This document shows, piece by piece, positions 37,214 to 45,839 of a DNA stretch of 64,000 nt. The notes beneath the pieces are model-generated. The model worked only from the letters and a program-made list of their open reading frames with translations, did no database searches and had not been told where the DNA came from. Both the position numbers and the translations under genes were made by a program. The stretch comes from Chryseobacterium sp. H1D6B. Lineage in GTDB: Bacteria > Bacteroidota > Bacteroidia > Flavobacteriales > Weeksellaceae. Numbering within the stretch: the stretch's first letter is position 1; each line of letters starts with the position of its first letter. The DNA is taken from contig NZ_JARXVJ010000001.1 in NCBI RefSeq assembly GCF_029892445.1, positions 930,001 through 994,000 of the forward strand, given 5' to 3'.

Positions 37214-37735
37214 ATGGCTGAAGTTATTGCACAAGAAAAACAAGGAGGAAAACAAAGAAAAAAACTTATAAAAATTGACATGACTCCAATGGTAGATCTA
37301 GGGTTTTTATTAATTACCTTTTTCATGTTCACCACTAATTTTACAAAACCCAACGTGATGGATTTAGGGTTACCAGCAAAAGGACCTGTTGAAAATCCAA
37401 CTCACAATGTAATTAAAGACAAAAACCAAGTTACTTTTATTATTGGAAAAAACAACCGTGTATTTTACCACCAGAGTAATTCAAATGATCTCAATACGAG
37501 TAACCTGAAAGAAACTGACTTTAACGGGATCAATATTTCAAAAGTTATTTCTGAAGCCTATAAAAATGCTCCAGATCAAAGTATTTTCACAATCATTGTA
37601 AAACCCACAGACGATGCCAACTATAAAAACTTTGTAGATATGCTGGACAATATCGCCATTTCTAAAAAAGAACGTTACGGAATTACCGATATAAAACCTT
37701 GGGAAAAGAAAGTTTACGAGGAATTATCAAAATAA
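37214..37735 (+). CDS. exbD: Orphan ExbD-family protein (third copy)
   Basis: 173 aa. The membrane helix MTPMVDLGFLLITFFMF with its aspartate and the following FTKPNVMDLGLPAK match the second exbD of the operon at 20321-20893 almost exactly, as does IIVKPTDDANYKNFVDMLDNI. It has its own terminator and no exbB or tonB nearby, so it is a recent-looking paralogue. It probably exchanges with or modulates the operon copy. Confidence 0.92.
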   Translation: MAEVIAQEKQGGKQRKKLIKIDMTPMVDLGFLLITFFMFTTNFTKPNVMDLGLPAKGPVENPTHNVIKDKNQVTFIIGKNNRVFYHQSNSNDLNTSNLKETDFNGINISKVISEAYKNAPDQSIFTIIVKPTDDANYKNFVDMLDNIAISKKERYGITDIKPWEKKVYEELSK

Positions 37736-37737
37736 AA

Positions 37738-37767
37738 CAAAAGGGCATTTTAAAAATGCCCTTTTTT
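37738..37767 (+). terminator. Terminator after the orphan exbD
   Basis: Hairpin AAAGGGCATTTT / AAAATGCCCTTT with a following T-run. Confidence 0.85.
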
Positions 37768-37770
37768 ATT

Positions 37771-37778
37771 TAATTTTG
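37771..37778 (+). promoter_or_regulatory. -7 element TAATTTTG of the lipoprotein-hydrolase operon
   Basis: Exact match, 21 nt before the ATG at 37800. Confidence 0.6.
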
Positions 37779-37799
37779 GGAGTATAATTTTATGTAGTA

Positions 37800-38303
37800 A
37801 TGAAAAAATTTTTAACCGTAATAGTGATCACCGCTTTGATTGTTTCATGTTCAAAAAAGGAAACACAGTCTACTCCAAATCAAACAGACAGCACAAAAAT
37901 CATTGATTCCATTAATGCCGTCAGAACTAAAATAAATGACAGCATTCAATCAAAAAATCATTTCAAAGATTTTAGCGGAACCCACAAATTCACGCATAAT
38001 TCAATAAAAAATTCAGGCTCGGTCGATTTTAAAAAAATGGGCAGAGATGATTATGATGTATCAGGGAACATAAAATCTGGAAAAGAATCTGTAACTATTA
38101 AAGGAACCGCTGTGGTTGTTTCTGCTAAACACATGAATTTCACTGGAGAAATCACACAAAGTATTTCCGCAAATGACAATGGGAAACCATACACCAGAAA
38201 AGGCACGAAAACATTCATGTCTAAAGACGGCGGCAAAACATGGAGACTTCAGGATATGGTAAATGGTTCGGGATTTGTTGATTATATTGATATTCATTTT
38301 TAA
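37800..38303 (+). CDS. Lipoprotein of unknown function, 167 aa
   Basis: Lipobox LIVSC with S-K-K-E after it. The rest has no motif I recognise: a Thr/Asn-rich linker, then a beta-rich domain (SGNIKSGKESVTIKGTAVVV). It starts a run of three plus-strand genes with short gaps. Confidence 0.72.
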   Translation: MKKFLTVIVITALIVSCSKKETQSTPNQTDSTKIIDSINAVRTKINDSIQSKNHFKDFSGTHKFTHNSIKNSGSVDFKKMGRDDYDVSGNIKSGKESVTIKGTAVVVSAKHMNFTGEITQSISANDNGKPYTRKGTKTFMSKDGGKTWRLQDMVNGSGFVDYIDIHF

Positions 38304-38314
38304 TTTTTGAAATC

Positions 38315-39097
38315 ATGCTGAACTTTAAGAGAAAAGGAGACGGAAAAGAAACTTTAGTACTGCTTCACGGCTTCATGGAAAATCTGTCTATCTGGAATGA
38401 CATGGAGCCTCATCTTTCTGAGAACTTTTCACTTTTAAAAATAGATCTGCCTGGTCATGGCCAGTCTGAAAGCCTTTCAGAGGTTCATACCATGGAATTA
38501 ATGGCAGAGGAAGTGAAAAAAGTATTAGATGATCTTAACTTAGAAAAGGTTCATTTATTGGGGCATTCTATGGGAGGATATACTTCACTAGCCTTTGCTG
38601 AAAAATACCCTGAGAGCCTAAAGAGTTTAACATTATTTTTCTCAACTTATTTCGCTGATGATGATGAAAAAAAACAGCAGCGCATCAAAAGCTACAGACT
38701 CATTAAAGAAGCTTTTCCTAATTATGCAAGAGCCGGAATTCCTAATTTATTCAATCCTAATGAAAGAGATATCTTAGAAGGAAAAATAGAAATCGCTTTG
38801 GAAACAGCTCTTTCCACCAATAATCTAGGTGCTTTAGCCTGCGTGAAAGGAATGGTTGCCCGAACAGATAAAAAACACATTATGGAAAACCTGAATGCTA
38901 AAATTTTGGTTTTAGCAGGAAAACACGATAATGCCGTAAAAACAGAAAACACCATTAAAAACCTGCCCGACAGGACGAATATAAAATCTTATGTTTTAGA
39001 CTGCGGCCATAACGGCCACTGGGAAAAACCAATTATCTGTGCAGAAATTATCAATACAGAACTGCTTCATAACCTGCCTAAAAATTTAGTCCTATAA
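38315..39097 (+). CDS. Alpha/beta-fold hydrolase
   Basis: 260 aa. LVLLHGFMENLSIW (oxyanion turn), nucleophile elbow GHSMGG (Ser85), acid region LAGKHDNAV and catalytic histidine in DCGHNGHW. Ester or related hydrolase, substrate not assigned. 11 nt after the lipoprotein gene. Confidence 0.92.
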   Translation: MLNFKRKGDGKETLVLLHGFMENLSIWNDMEPHLSENFSLLKIDLPGHGQSESLSEVHTMELMAEEVKKVLDDLNLEKVHLLGHSMGGYTSLAFAEKYPESLKSLTLFFSTYFADDDEKKQQRIKSYRLIKEAFPNYARAGIPNLFNPNERDILEGKIEIALETALSTNNLGALACVKGMVARTDKKHIMENLNAKILVLAGKHDNAVKTENTIKNLPDRTNIKSYVLDCGHNGHWEKPIICAEIINTELLHNLPKNLVL

Positions 39098-39108
39098 AAT
39101 TATAGTTT

Positions 39109-39933
39109 ATGAAAATATGGATCCTTTCAACTGTATTTATTCTCTTTCTCAGCTGCAAAAAAGAAACTGAAATCAATAAAAGCAGTCAAAACAATTCAGT
39201 GTCTGCTGCAGAAAATTCTAAAAAAGATACTTTAACCACTAAACATCAAATCAAAGAAGGAATTTTCAATTTTGCAACAGATCTGTGTGACAACAAAGGA
39301 TATTTTGATGAAAATAAATACACAAAGGAAGAACTGGAAGGAGCTCACAAACTTTATTATGACCTGAGCGGTATTCTGCTAGAGCCGCCACATGTTTTCA
39401 GACTTGAAACTCTTCAGGAAGTAAGAAAAAACCAAGATAAAATTCTTGAAAAGCTAGACAAAGAATTTACAGAAAAGAAAATTTCATTAGAAAATCTCAA
39501 GGTGGTCAACATTCCTTACTGGCAGAATGTAAAGAAACAAGAACATAAGGCTCTGATTCAGGAATATGAGCTGGAAAAAACCCAGATTAAAGCCTATTCT
39601 GACCCGTCGGTTTTACTGAACAGCAGCATTTCTAAAAAATGTGACCGTTTTGTAAAGGCTTTAAATTCAAATGACAGCCAACTGACTGAAGAGTGGAGAA
39701 AGCTCCGCGAGGAAATGAGCAAAAGAAATAGTGATCCAAAAAGGATTATGGATGAATTTGAAAACCATCTTAATTCTCCCGACAAAAAAGATTATGCAAT
39801 CCTGGATTTGGTAGTATTTGGATGGGGAAACTGTGCTAATGAAGATATTATCAGACCGCAGCACGATGAAAAAATGAATAAAGAATTTAATGCTCTTTTC
39901 ATGAAAATTGATTCTGACTGTGACGAACCTTAG
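39109..39933 (+). CDS. Lipoprotein of unknown function, 274 aa
   Basis: Lipobox LFLSC after a short hydrophobic segment, then KKETEINKSS. The mature domain is helical and charged, with one late FGWGNCAN motif holding a cysteine. Not recognised. It follows the hydrolase by 11 nt, so the three genes 37800-39933 form one transcript. Confidence 0.75.
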   Translation: MKIWILSTVFILFLSCKKETEINKSSQNNSVSAAENSKKDTLTTKHQIKEGIFNFATDLCDNKGYFDENKYTKEELEGAHKLYYDLSGILLEPPHVFRLETLQEVRKNQDKILEKLDKEFTEKKISLENLKVVNIPYWQNVKKQEHKALIQEYELEKTQIKAYSDPSVLLNSSISKKCDRFVKALNSNDSQLTEEWRKLREEMSKRNSDPKRIMDEFENHLNSPDKKDYAILDLVVFGWGNCANEDIIRPQHDEKMNKEFNALFMKIDSDCDEP

Positions 39934-39982
39934 CTGTCAGGTATCAAAAATTCTTGTATCTTAGTGAAGATTAATTTTCTCA

Positions 39983-40777
39983 ATGGGTTTATTCTCTTTC
40001 AAAAAAAAGAAACCAGTTATTGGTCTTACACTTTCCGGGGGCGGAATGCGCGGGATTGCCCATATTGCAGTATTAAAAGCCCTGGAAGAGTATGGTCTAA
40101 AACCTCATATTATATCCGGCACCAGTGCAGGTTCTATAGTGGGCGCTTTTTATTCTTTCGGTAAAACCCCTGATGAAATGATGGAAATTGTAAAAGAAAC
40201 CACATTTTTTTCCCGGTCTTATCTAAGACTTTCCAAGAACGGCCTTTTCAGCTCAAATTTTATCCTAAAATTATTTATGGATCATTTTCCTGAGGATGAT
40301 TTTAAGATCTTAAAAATACCTGTATATGTTGCTACAACAGAAATGACTCAAGGAATTGTTGATTTCTTTTCTGAAGGACCGCTTTTCCAGCCGCTTTTGG
40401 CATCTTCCAGTGTTCCATTTATTCTTCCTCCAGTAAGGATAGGAGAAAAAATTTATGTAGACGGCGGTGTTTTAGATAATCTTCCTATCGGGCCCATTAT
40501 TGATAAATGTGATTTTTTAATAGGTTCACACGTGAATTCAATAAGCTATGAAGAGCTTAAGCATATGAGTTTAATGAAGGAATTTGACAGGATTCTGCAT
40601 TTAGCCATCGCCAAATCAGTTTATTCTAAAGCAAAGTCCTGTGATATTTTTCTGGATCCTCCCAAAATGGCAAAATACAGTTTATTTTCTAAAAAAAATA
40701 TGGATGAAATGTTTCAGCAGGTTTATGATTACACCTGTAAAGAGCTCGAAGAAAAAGGATATCAGAAAGGCGTTTAA
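39983..40777 (+). CDS. Patatin-like phospholipase
   Basis: 264 aa. Oxyanion motif GGGMRG (19-24), nucleophile GTSAGS (Ser48) and the catalytic aspartate in VDGGVLDN. RssA/YchK-like cytoplasmic form, without extra domains. Probably releases fatty acids from lipids. It meets nrnA tail to tail with 15 nt between and no clear terminator. Confidence 0.93.
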   Translation: MGLFSFKKKKPVIGLTLSGGGMRGIAHIAVLKALEEYGLKPHIISGTSAGSIVGAFYSFGKTPDEMMEIVKETTFFSRSYLRLSKNGLFSSNFILKLFMDHFPEDDFKILKIPVYVATTEMTQGIVDFFSEGPLFQPLLASSSVPFILPPVRIGEKIYVDGGVLDNLPIGPIIDKCDFLIGSHVNSISYEELKHMSLMKEFDRILHLAIAKSVYSKAKSCDIFLDPPKMAKYSLFSKKNMDEMFQQVYDYTCKELEEKGYQKGV

Positions 40778-40792
40778 ATATAAAAATCTCTT

Positions 40793-41797
40793 TTACAGGT
40801 TCTCCTCTGCTACTCTGGCTTTGAAAGTTTCAATAGTATCCGGTAAAGATTCATTAGATTTTCCACCAGCAGCATTAATATGCCCGCCTCCACTGAAATA
40901 TTTTCTAGAGAACTGGTTCACATCTACATCATCTTTACTTCTAAAAGATATTTTGATAAAATCATCATAAAGATCTTCCATAAAGAAAGCAGACATTCTT
41001 ACTCCTATGATACTAAGACCATAGTTTACAAAACCTTCTGTATCGCCTTTCTGGAAACCATATTCCTGAAGTTCTTTTCTGGTTAAATATAAAACAGCCA
41101 CTTTTCCGTCATTCACTACTTCTATTCTTCCTAAGATCAGCGCCAGCAAATGAAGGCGGGAAACGGTATTCGTATCCCAAGTGTTAGAAGTGATCACTGA
41201 TGGATCAGCACCTTTTTCTATAAGATTTGCAATGATTCTGTGGGTAGCCGCACTTGTAGAGCGGAAACGAAAACCTCCTGTATCTGTCATGATTCCAGTA
41301 TAAAGACATTCTGCAATATCTTTATTGACCAGTGATTCATCATTCATTGCTTCAATGAAATGGTAAATCATCTGCGAAGTAGCCGGAATTACCGTATCAG
41401 AATATACATAATCAAATTTCTCAGGCTGCTGATGGTGGTCGATAAGAATTTTTTTAGCTCTTGCTCTTACCAGCCAGTCGCCCAAAATACCAATTCTTGC
41501 AGGAGAGTTAAAATCCAGACAGAAAATGACATCAGCTTCATTGATCAGATCAAATGCAATTTTTCTTTTATATTCGGCGACAATATTCTTTTTTGCATCA
41601 GGCATCCACTTTAGAAACTTCGGAAAGTCGTTAGGCACCAATACTTCAGCATTAATCCCTTTGGCGTGCAAATAATGTTTTAAACCTAAACTAGAACCTA
41701 CTGCATCTCCATCCGGATTATAATGCGTAAGAATAACTATTTTATTTTCAGGAGTAAGAAGCGTATTGATTTCTAAAAGTTCTGCAGGTGTAAACAT
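40793..41797 (-). CDS. nrnA: NrnA-type DHH phosphoesterase (oligoribonuclease / pAp phosphatase)
   Basis: 334 aa. Mn sites: THYNPDGDAVG (His25, Asp29, Asp31), CLDF, and IDHHQQPE; DHHA1 substrate motif SGGGHINAAGG. It degrades short RNA oligonucleotides and often 3'-phosphoadenosine 5'-phosphate. TATCTTTG on the minus strand at 41825-41832, 27 nt before the start. Confidence 0.93.
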   Translation of the reverse strand: MFTPAELLEINTLLTPENKIVILTHYNPDGDAVGSSLGLKHYLHAKGINAEVLVPNDFPKFLKWMPDAKKNIVAEYKRKIAFDLINEADVIFCLDFNSPARIGILGDWLVRARAKKILIDHHQQPEKFDYVYSDTVIPATSQMIYHFIEAMNDESLVNKDIAECLYTGIMTDTGGFRFRSTSAATHRIIANLIEKGADPSVITSNTWDTNTVSRLHLLALILGRIEVVNDGKVAVLYLTRKELQEYGFQKGDTEGFVNYGLSIIGVRMSAFFMEDLYDDFIKISFRSKDDVDVNQFSRKYFSGGGHINAAGGKSNESLPDTIETFKARVAEENL

Positions 41798-41824
41798 TCG
41801 TATGTTTCTTTAATTTTGAGTCTC

Positions 41825-41832
41825 CAAAGATA
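41825..41832 (-). promoter_or_regulatory. -7 element TATCTTTG of nrnA
   Basis: Exact match on the minus strand, 27 nt before the start. Confidence 0.65.
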
Positions 41833-41950
41833 TAGCTTTTAAATAAATCGGTAATCATTAATTTTAAACATAACACAACCTCTTTGGATTTGAATTAATA
41901 AATACTTGATAAAAAAACATGTCAAATAATTTCAAAAAAAACAATTTAAG

Positions 41951-41981
41951 TTTGCATCTAATAAAAAAATCTATATCTTTG
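41951..41981 (+). promoter_or_regulatory. rpmH promoter (TTTG - N19 - TATCTTTG)
   Basis: Textbook Bacteroidota promoter: TTTG at 41951-41954, 19-bp spacer, TATCTTTG at 41974-41981. It leaves a leader of about 40 nt. Confidence 0.82.
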
Positions 41982-42026
41982 CAACCTGAAAAATAAATAG
42001 ATAATTTACGACTTAAACATATAGTA

Positions 42027-42185
42027 ATGAGTAAAAGAACATTCCAGCCATCAGAAAGAAAGAAAAGAAACAAACACGGTTTCAGAGAAAGAATGTCTAC
42101 GCCAAACGGAAGAAGAGTTTTGGCGGCGAGAAGAGCTAAAGGCAGAAAGAAATTAACTGTAAGTGCATCACGCGCTAAGAGATAA
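42027..42185 (+). CDS. rpmH: 50S ribosomal protein L34
   Basis: 52 aa, [20 protein letters not shown] and [20 protein letters not shown], the L34 signature. Binds 23S rRNA. The usual partner rnpA is not next to it here; ftsE follows instead. Preceded by a strong promoter and followed by a hairpin terminator. Confidence 0.97.
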   Translation: MSKRTFQPSERKKRNKHGFRERMSTPNGRRVLAARRAKGRKKLTVSASRAKR

Positions 42186-42208
42186 TTTTTGAATTATCAT
42201 ATACAAAT

Positions 42209-42244
42209 CATGCTTGAAAAGAAGTTTTTCAGGCATTTTTTGTT
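42209..42244 (+). terminator. Terminator after rpmH
   Basis: Stem ATGCTTGAAAA / TTTTTCAGGCAT (one G-U pair) followed by a T-run. Confidence 0.75.
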
Positions 42245-42340
42245 GTTAAAGTTTACTAATTTTTAGGTTCATTAAGCTTCTTTTTTCTATTTTTAAAATC
42301 TGAAAAAATATTTTAGAAATAGGATCTAAAAAACTGAATT

Positions 42341-43051
42341 ATGCCACACACCCATATCTCCGGAGATAGTATTATAAGCTTACAGCACGCAAAAATTGCA
42401 CAAAAAAACTTCACTGTCCTTACTGATGTTAATCTTAACATCAAAAAAGGCAGATTCTGCTATCTTATCGGGAAAACAGGTTCCGGAAAGAGTTCTCTTC
42501 TAAAAACCCTTTACGGCCATATTCCTTTAGCATCAGGACACGGAGCTGTTGTTGGTTTCGATTTAGCTAAACTAAGAACTTCTGACGTTCCTAACCTTAG
42601 AAGAAAACTAGGGATTGTATTTCAGGATTTCCAATTGTTATCCGACAGAACTGTTGAGAAGAATTTAAAATTCGTTCTAGAAGCAACAGGCTGGAATGAT
42701 AAAATCAAAATGGAAGACCGCATCAATGAAGTGCTTGGAAGCGTTAACATGAAGAGCAAAAAGCACAAGATGCCTCATGAACTCTCTGGAGGCGAGCAAC
42801 AGCGTATTGCTATTGCCAGAGCTCTATTGAATCATCCAGATCTTATTTTAGCGGATGAGCCTACAGGAAACCTAGACCCTGAAACCTCTAATGAAATCAT
42901 GACGCTTCTAAAACAGGTTGCTTTAGAAAATGGAGCTGCCGTAGTAATGGCTACTCATGATTATCATATGATTCAAAACTTTCCTGGGGAAGCTATTAGA
43001 TGTGAAGACGGAAAAGTTTCCGTACTGGATACTTCTGAATTATTCGAGTAA
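42341..43051 (+). CDS. ftsE: FtsE-type ABC transporter ATP-binding protein
   Basis: 236 aa. Walker A GKTGSGKSS, signature LSGGEQQRIAIA, Walker B LILADEPTGNLDPE, H-loop ATHDYHMI. The closest family is FtsE, which with FtsX activates peptidoglycan hydrolases at the division septum. No ftsX is adjacent, as is common in Flavobacteriia. It abuts trmN6 tail to tail with no intervening base. Confidence 0.88.
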   Translation: MPHTHISGDSIISLQHAKIAQKNFTVLTDVNLNIKKGRFCYLIGKTGSGKSSLLKTLYGHIPLASGHGAVVGFDLAKLRTSDVPNLRRKLGIVFQDFQLLSDRTVEKNLKFVLEATGWNDKIKMEDRINEVLGSVNMKSKKHKMPHELSGGEQQRIAIARALLNHPDLILADEPTGNLDPETSNEIMTLLKQVALENGAAVVMATHDYHMIQNFPGEAIRCEDGKVSVLDTSELFE

Positions 43052-43750
43052 TTAAGTATTTTTAAAAATATGAAACTCTTTAGTGAGTTCAAGATATTGG
43101 TCCGAGTATTTTCTCGGACTTTTTTCTATAATAAATTCCGATTCTTCAAGTTGATTTTCAATTAAAGAAAACTCCAAGATCAGTCTTTTTACTTTTGAGT
43201 TTCCTATTCCTTTAATATTAATTCTTCGGGTTAAAAACAATTGATTTTCTTTTGTAATTTCCATGAAATCGCTTCCCGCCTCAACAGGAACAATCACAGA
43301 AAAGATTCCTTTTTCAGAAAGTAAGGTTGATGATTTTGAAATTAATTGCTGAAAATTCAACTCAACAGTCTGCCGGGCAATCTTATCTTTTTCAGAACCT
43401 GATTCTTCAAAATAAGGAGGATTAGAAACAATTAAATCAAATTTATCTTTCGCTTCAAAAGTTTTAAGATCCTGAAGAATATTTTTTAGTCTCACATTAA
43501 AAACAGAATTTTCAAAATTAGTCTTGGTAAGACCCACAGCTTCCTCCTGAATATCTATTCCTAAAAATTCAGCCTTAGAATTCCTCTGGGCAAGCATTAA
43601 AGAAATCAGCCCCGTTCCAGTTCCTATTTCCAGCACTTTAGACGCGCTGCTTACATCTGCTGAAGCACCCAAGAGAACTCCATCTGTTCCTACGCGGAAG
43701 ACGTCTTTAGACTGCTGTATTTCGAATTGTTTAAACTTAAAAGGTTTCAC
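43052..43750 (-). CDS. trmN6: tRNA1(Val) adenine-37 N6-methyltransferase
   Basis: 232 aa, YfiC family. SAM motif VLEIGTGTGLISLMLA (about 40-55) and N6-adenine motif IVSNPPYFE (about 109-117). Methylates A37 of tRNA-Val. Last gene of ribE-kinase-trmN6; its start shares one base with the kinase stop. Confidence 0.9.
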   Translation of the reverse strand: MKPFKFKQFEIQQSKDVFRVGTDGVLLGASADVSSASKVLEIGTGTGLISLMLAQRNSKAEFLGIDIQEEAVGLTKTNFENSVFNVRLKNILQDLKTFEAKDKFDLIVSNPPYFEESGSEKDKIARQTVELNFQQLISKSSTLLSEKGIFSVIVPVEAGSDFMEITKENQLFLTRRINIKGIGNSKVKRLILEFSLIENQLEESEFIIEKSPRKYSDQYLELTKEFHIFKNT

Positions 43751-45204
43751 TATAAATTTGTAGGAAGCGTAATGGTGAATGTAGAGCCTTTTCCAACTTC
43801 AGATTTTACGGAAATTTCTCCTTTATAATCTTCAATCATCTTTCTAACCATTGACAAACCAAGTCCCATTCCGCTGTTTTTTGAGGTAAAATTAGGTTCG
43901 AAAATCCTTTCATACATATTATCAGGGATCCCTACACCGTTATCCTGCACTGAGATCATTACTCTTCTCTGGTGCTGTTCAACATCTACATTGATGATCA
44001 ATTTTCTTTCATCACTCTCAGCCTGTTTTGCATTGGTGACAAGATTAGTGATAATTCTGGAAAGATAAATTCTGTCCATATTGATCATGATATTATCTTT
44101 ATTCGAATGAATGAAAATACTGTCATCATTGAAAACACGCAGAATATCTTCTACTTCAACATTTAAATTAATGACCTCATTATTCTTCTCCGGAAGCTTT
44201 GCAAATTCTGAAAAAGCTGAAGCAACAGTAGCAATAAGATCGATCTGATCAACCATTGTTTTGCTCATCTGCTTTACCCTTTCTTTGATATTTGGATCCT
44301 GCGGATCAAACTTTCTTTCAAAATTTTGAATCGTAAGTTTCATGGGGGTCAGAGGATTTTTAACTTCGTGGGCAACCTGTTTTGCCATTTCTCTCCAAGC
44401 CTCTTCTGAAGCTTTAAAACGAAGCCTTTCCTTTTGATCCTGAATCTGCAGAATCATTCTGTTATAAGCTCTTGCTAAAGCATTTAACTCGTCATTTTTA
44501 TAATATCTGATAGGACGCAGTTCATTTTCGAACAGTGTAATTCTTGTGATCATATCCGAAAACTTCGTAATGGTCTTCGCAAGATTATTAGAAGTAACCC
44601 AGCTCAGCCAGATACTGAACAAAATAAGAATAAGGTCTACCAGCAATATGTATTTTACATATTTATTAAGAACATCCAAATATGCTGATTCATTGTGATA
44701 CAAAGGAATATATACAATCCCTACAGGCTCTAAAACATTATTTTTTAGAACTAAGTAAGAAGAAGTAAAAACTGCATCTTTAGCTTGATCATACCCGCGG
44801 ATATCCACTCTGGCATCTGTAGCCAGCACTCTATTGACAATATTTACGGGAATATTTTTCTGCTCGACCAAACTTTTATCTTTATTGGAAACAAGATAAT
44901 GACCTTTTAAATCGTAAATAACAATATCATGTTGATTAATATCAGCTATTTCAAAGATTTTATTTCCTAAAGCCTGAGGAAGATCTTTTGTTTCGACAAG
45001 AGAACGGCTCACAGCATAATCCAAGAACCTCATGACAGCATTGGTCTTATCCTGCATATCTATTTTACTCTGCTCCCTAGAATTATTCCTCAAAACAAAA
45101 TAAGGAACCAGCGAAGAAGCAGCGACACTTAAAAGACATACAAGTAAAAAACCAAAGAAAACCCGGTTTCTTAGACTATATCCTTTGTATTTATTAAACG
45201 CCAT
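43750..45204 (-). CDS. Membrane sensor histidine kinase, NtrY-like
   Basis: 484 aa. Membrane helix 1 (about 14-34), a periplasmic sensor domain (about 40-180), helix 2 (about 183-203), HAMP, then HisKA with EMAKQVAHEVKNPLTPMKL and HATPase with DNGVGIPDNMYERIFEPNF and GMGLGLSMVRKM. The H-box H-E-x-K-N-P-L-T-P is the NtrY-type variant. No response regulator is nearby, so it is an orphan kinase. It overlaps ribE by 11 nt and trmN6 by 1 nt. Confidence 0.92.
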   Translation of the reverse strand: MAFNKYKGYSLRNRVFFGFLLVCLLSVAASSLVPYFVLRNNSREQSKIDMQDKTNAVMRFLDYAVSRSLVETKDLPQALGNKIFEIADINQHDIVIYDLKGHYLVSNKDKSLVEQKNIPVNIVNRVLATDARVDIRGYDQAKDAVFTSSYLVLKNNVLEPVGIVYIPLYHNESAYLDVLNKYVKYILLVDLILILFSIWLSWVTSNNLAKTITKFSDMITRITLFENELRPIRYYKNDELNALARAYNRMILQIQDQKERLRFKASEEAWREMAKQVAHEVKNPLTPMKLTIQNFERKFDPQDPNIKERVKQMSKTMVDQIDLIATVASAFSEFAKLPEKNNEVINLNVEVEDILRVFNDDSIFIHSNKDNIMINMDRIYLSRIITNLVTNAKQAESDERKLIINVDVEQHQRRVMISVQDNGVGIPDNMYERIFEPNFTSKNSGMGLGLSMVRKMIEDYKGEISVKSEVGKGSTFTITLPTNL

Positions 45205-45790
45205 TCTGTTTATTAATTAACCTAGCAATATACTTACCAATTATATCAAATTCCAGATTTACTTTATCTCCTATTGTAAGATACTGCATGTTAGTAAATT
45301 CCCAAGTATAGGGAATGATAGCGACTGAGAACTGAAGATCTTCACTTTTTGCAACGGTTAAGCTGATTCCATTTACAGTGATCGACCCTTGCGGAACAGT
45401 GACAAAATTTCCGTCATCTTCATATTTAATAGTAATAAAATAGCTGCCGTCTTTATTTTCAATACCTGTTACTTCACCGGTCTTGTCTACATGCCCCTGA
45501 ACAATATGCCCGTCTAATCTTCCGTCCATTTTCATGCATCGCTCAAGATTAACAACAGTTCCTGCTTCCCATTTTCCAAGATTAGTCTTTTCTAATGTTT
45601 CATTAATTGCAGTCACCACATACTGATCATTTTTAATTTCAACAACCGTTAAACAACAACCGTTATGAGCCAAGCTTTGATCAATTTTTAATTCATTCGT
45701 AAAAGGACACGTTAAAGTAAAATTAATATTACTTCCTTTTTCTTCTATCCCCTCAATAACCCCAACTGCTTCAATAATTCCTGTGAACAT
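45194..45790 (-). CDS. ribE: Riboflavin synthase alpha chain
   Basis: About 198 aa from the ATG at 45790 (MFTGIIEAVGVIEG, the family start). A much longer in-frame extension to 45955 is rejected because it passes through the promoter and pdxA. Two repeated barrels: NGCCLTV and NGISLTV are the paired active-site signatures. Dismutates dimethyl-ribityllumazine to riboflavin. Coupled to the histidine kinase by an 11-nt overlap. Confidence 0.95.
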   Translation of the reverse strand: MFTGIIEAVGVIEGIEEKGSNINFTLTCPFTNELKIDQSLAHNGCCLTVVEIKNDQYVVTAINETLEKTNLGKWEAGTVVNLERCMKMDGRLDGHIVQGHVDKTGEVTGIENKDGSYFITIKYEDDGNFVTVPQGSITVNGISLTVAKSEDLQFSVAIIPYTWEFTNMQYLTIGDKVNLEFDIIGKYIARLINKQNGV

Positions 45791-45802
45791 ATTATTTTTT
45801 GC

Positions 45803-45833
45803 TAAATTTGTAAAATTATAATCTTCAAAGATA
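45803..45833. promoter_or_regulatory. Overlapping divergent promoters of ribE and pdxA
   Basis: Plus-strand -7 TAAATTTG at 45803-45810 serves pdxA; minus-strand -7 TATCTTTG at 45826-45833 serves ribE. Predicted start points lie within a few bases of each other, so only one polymerase is likely to occupy the site at a time. Confidence 0.65.
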
Positions 45834-45839
45834 ATCAAA

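Noticed and set aside
41864..42073. Minus-strand frame over the rpmH region
   Set aside because: It is the antisense of the rpmH promoter and coding start.
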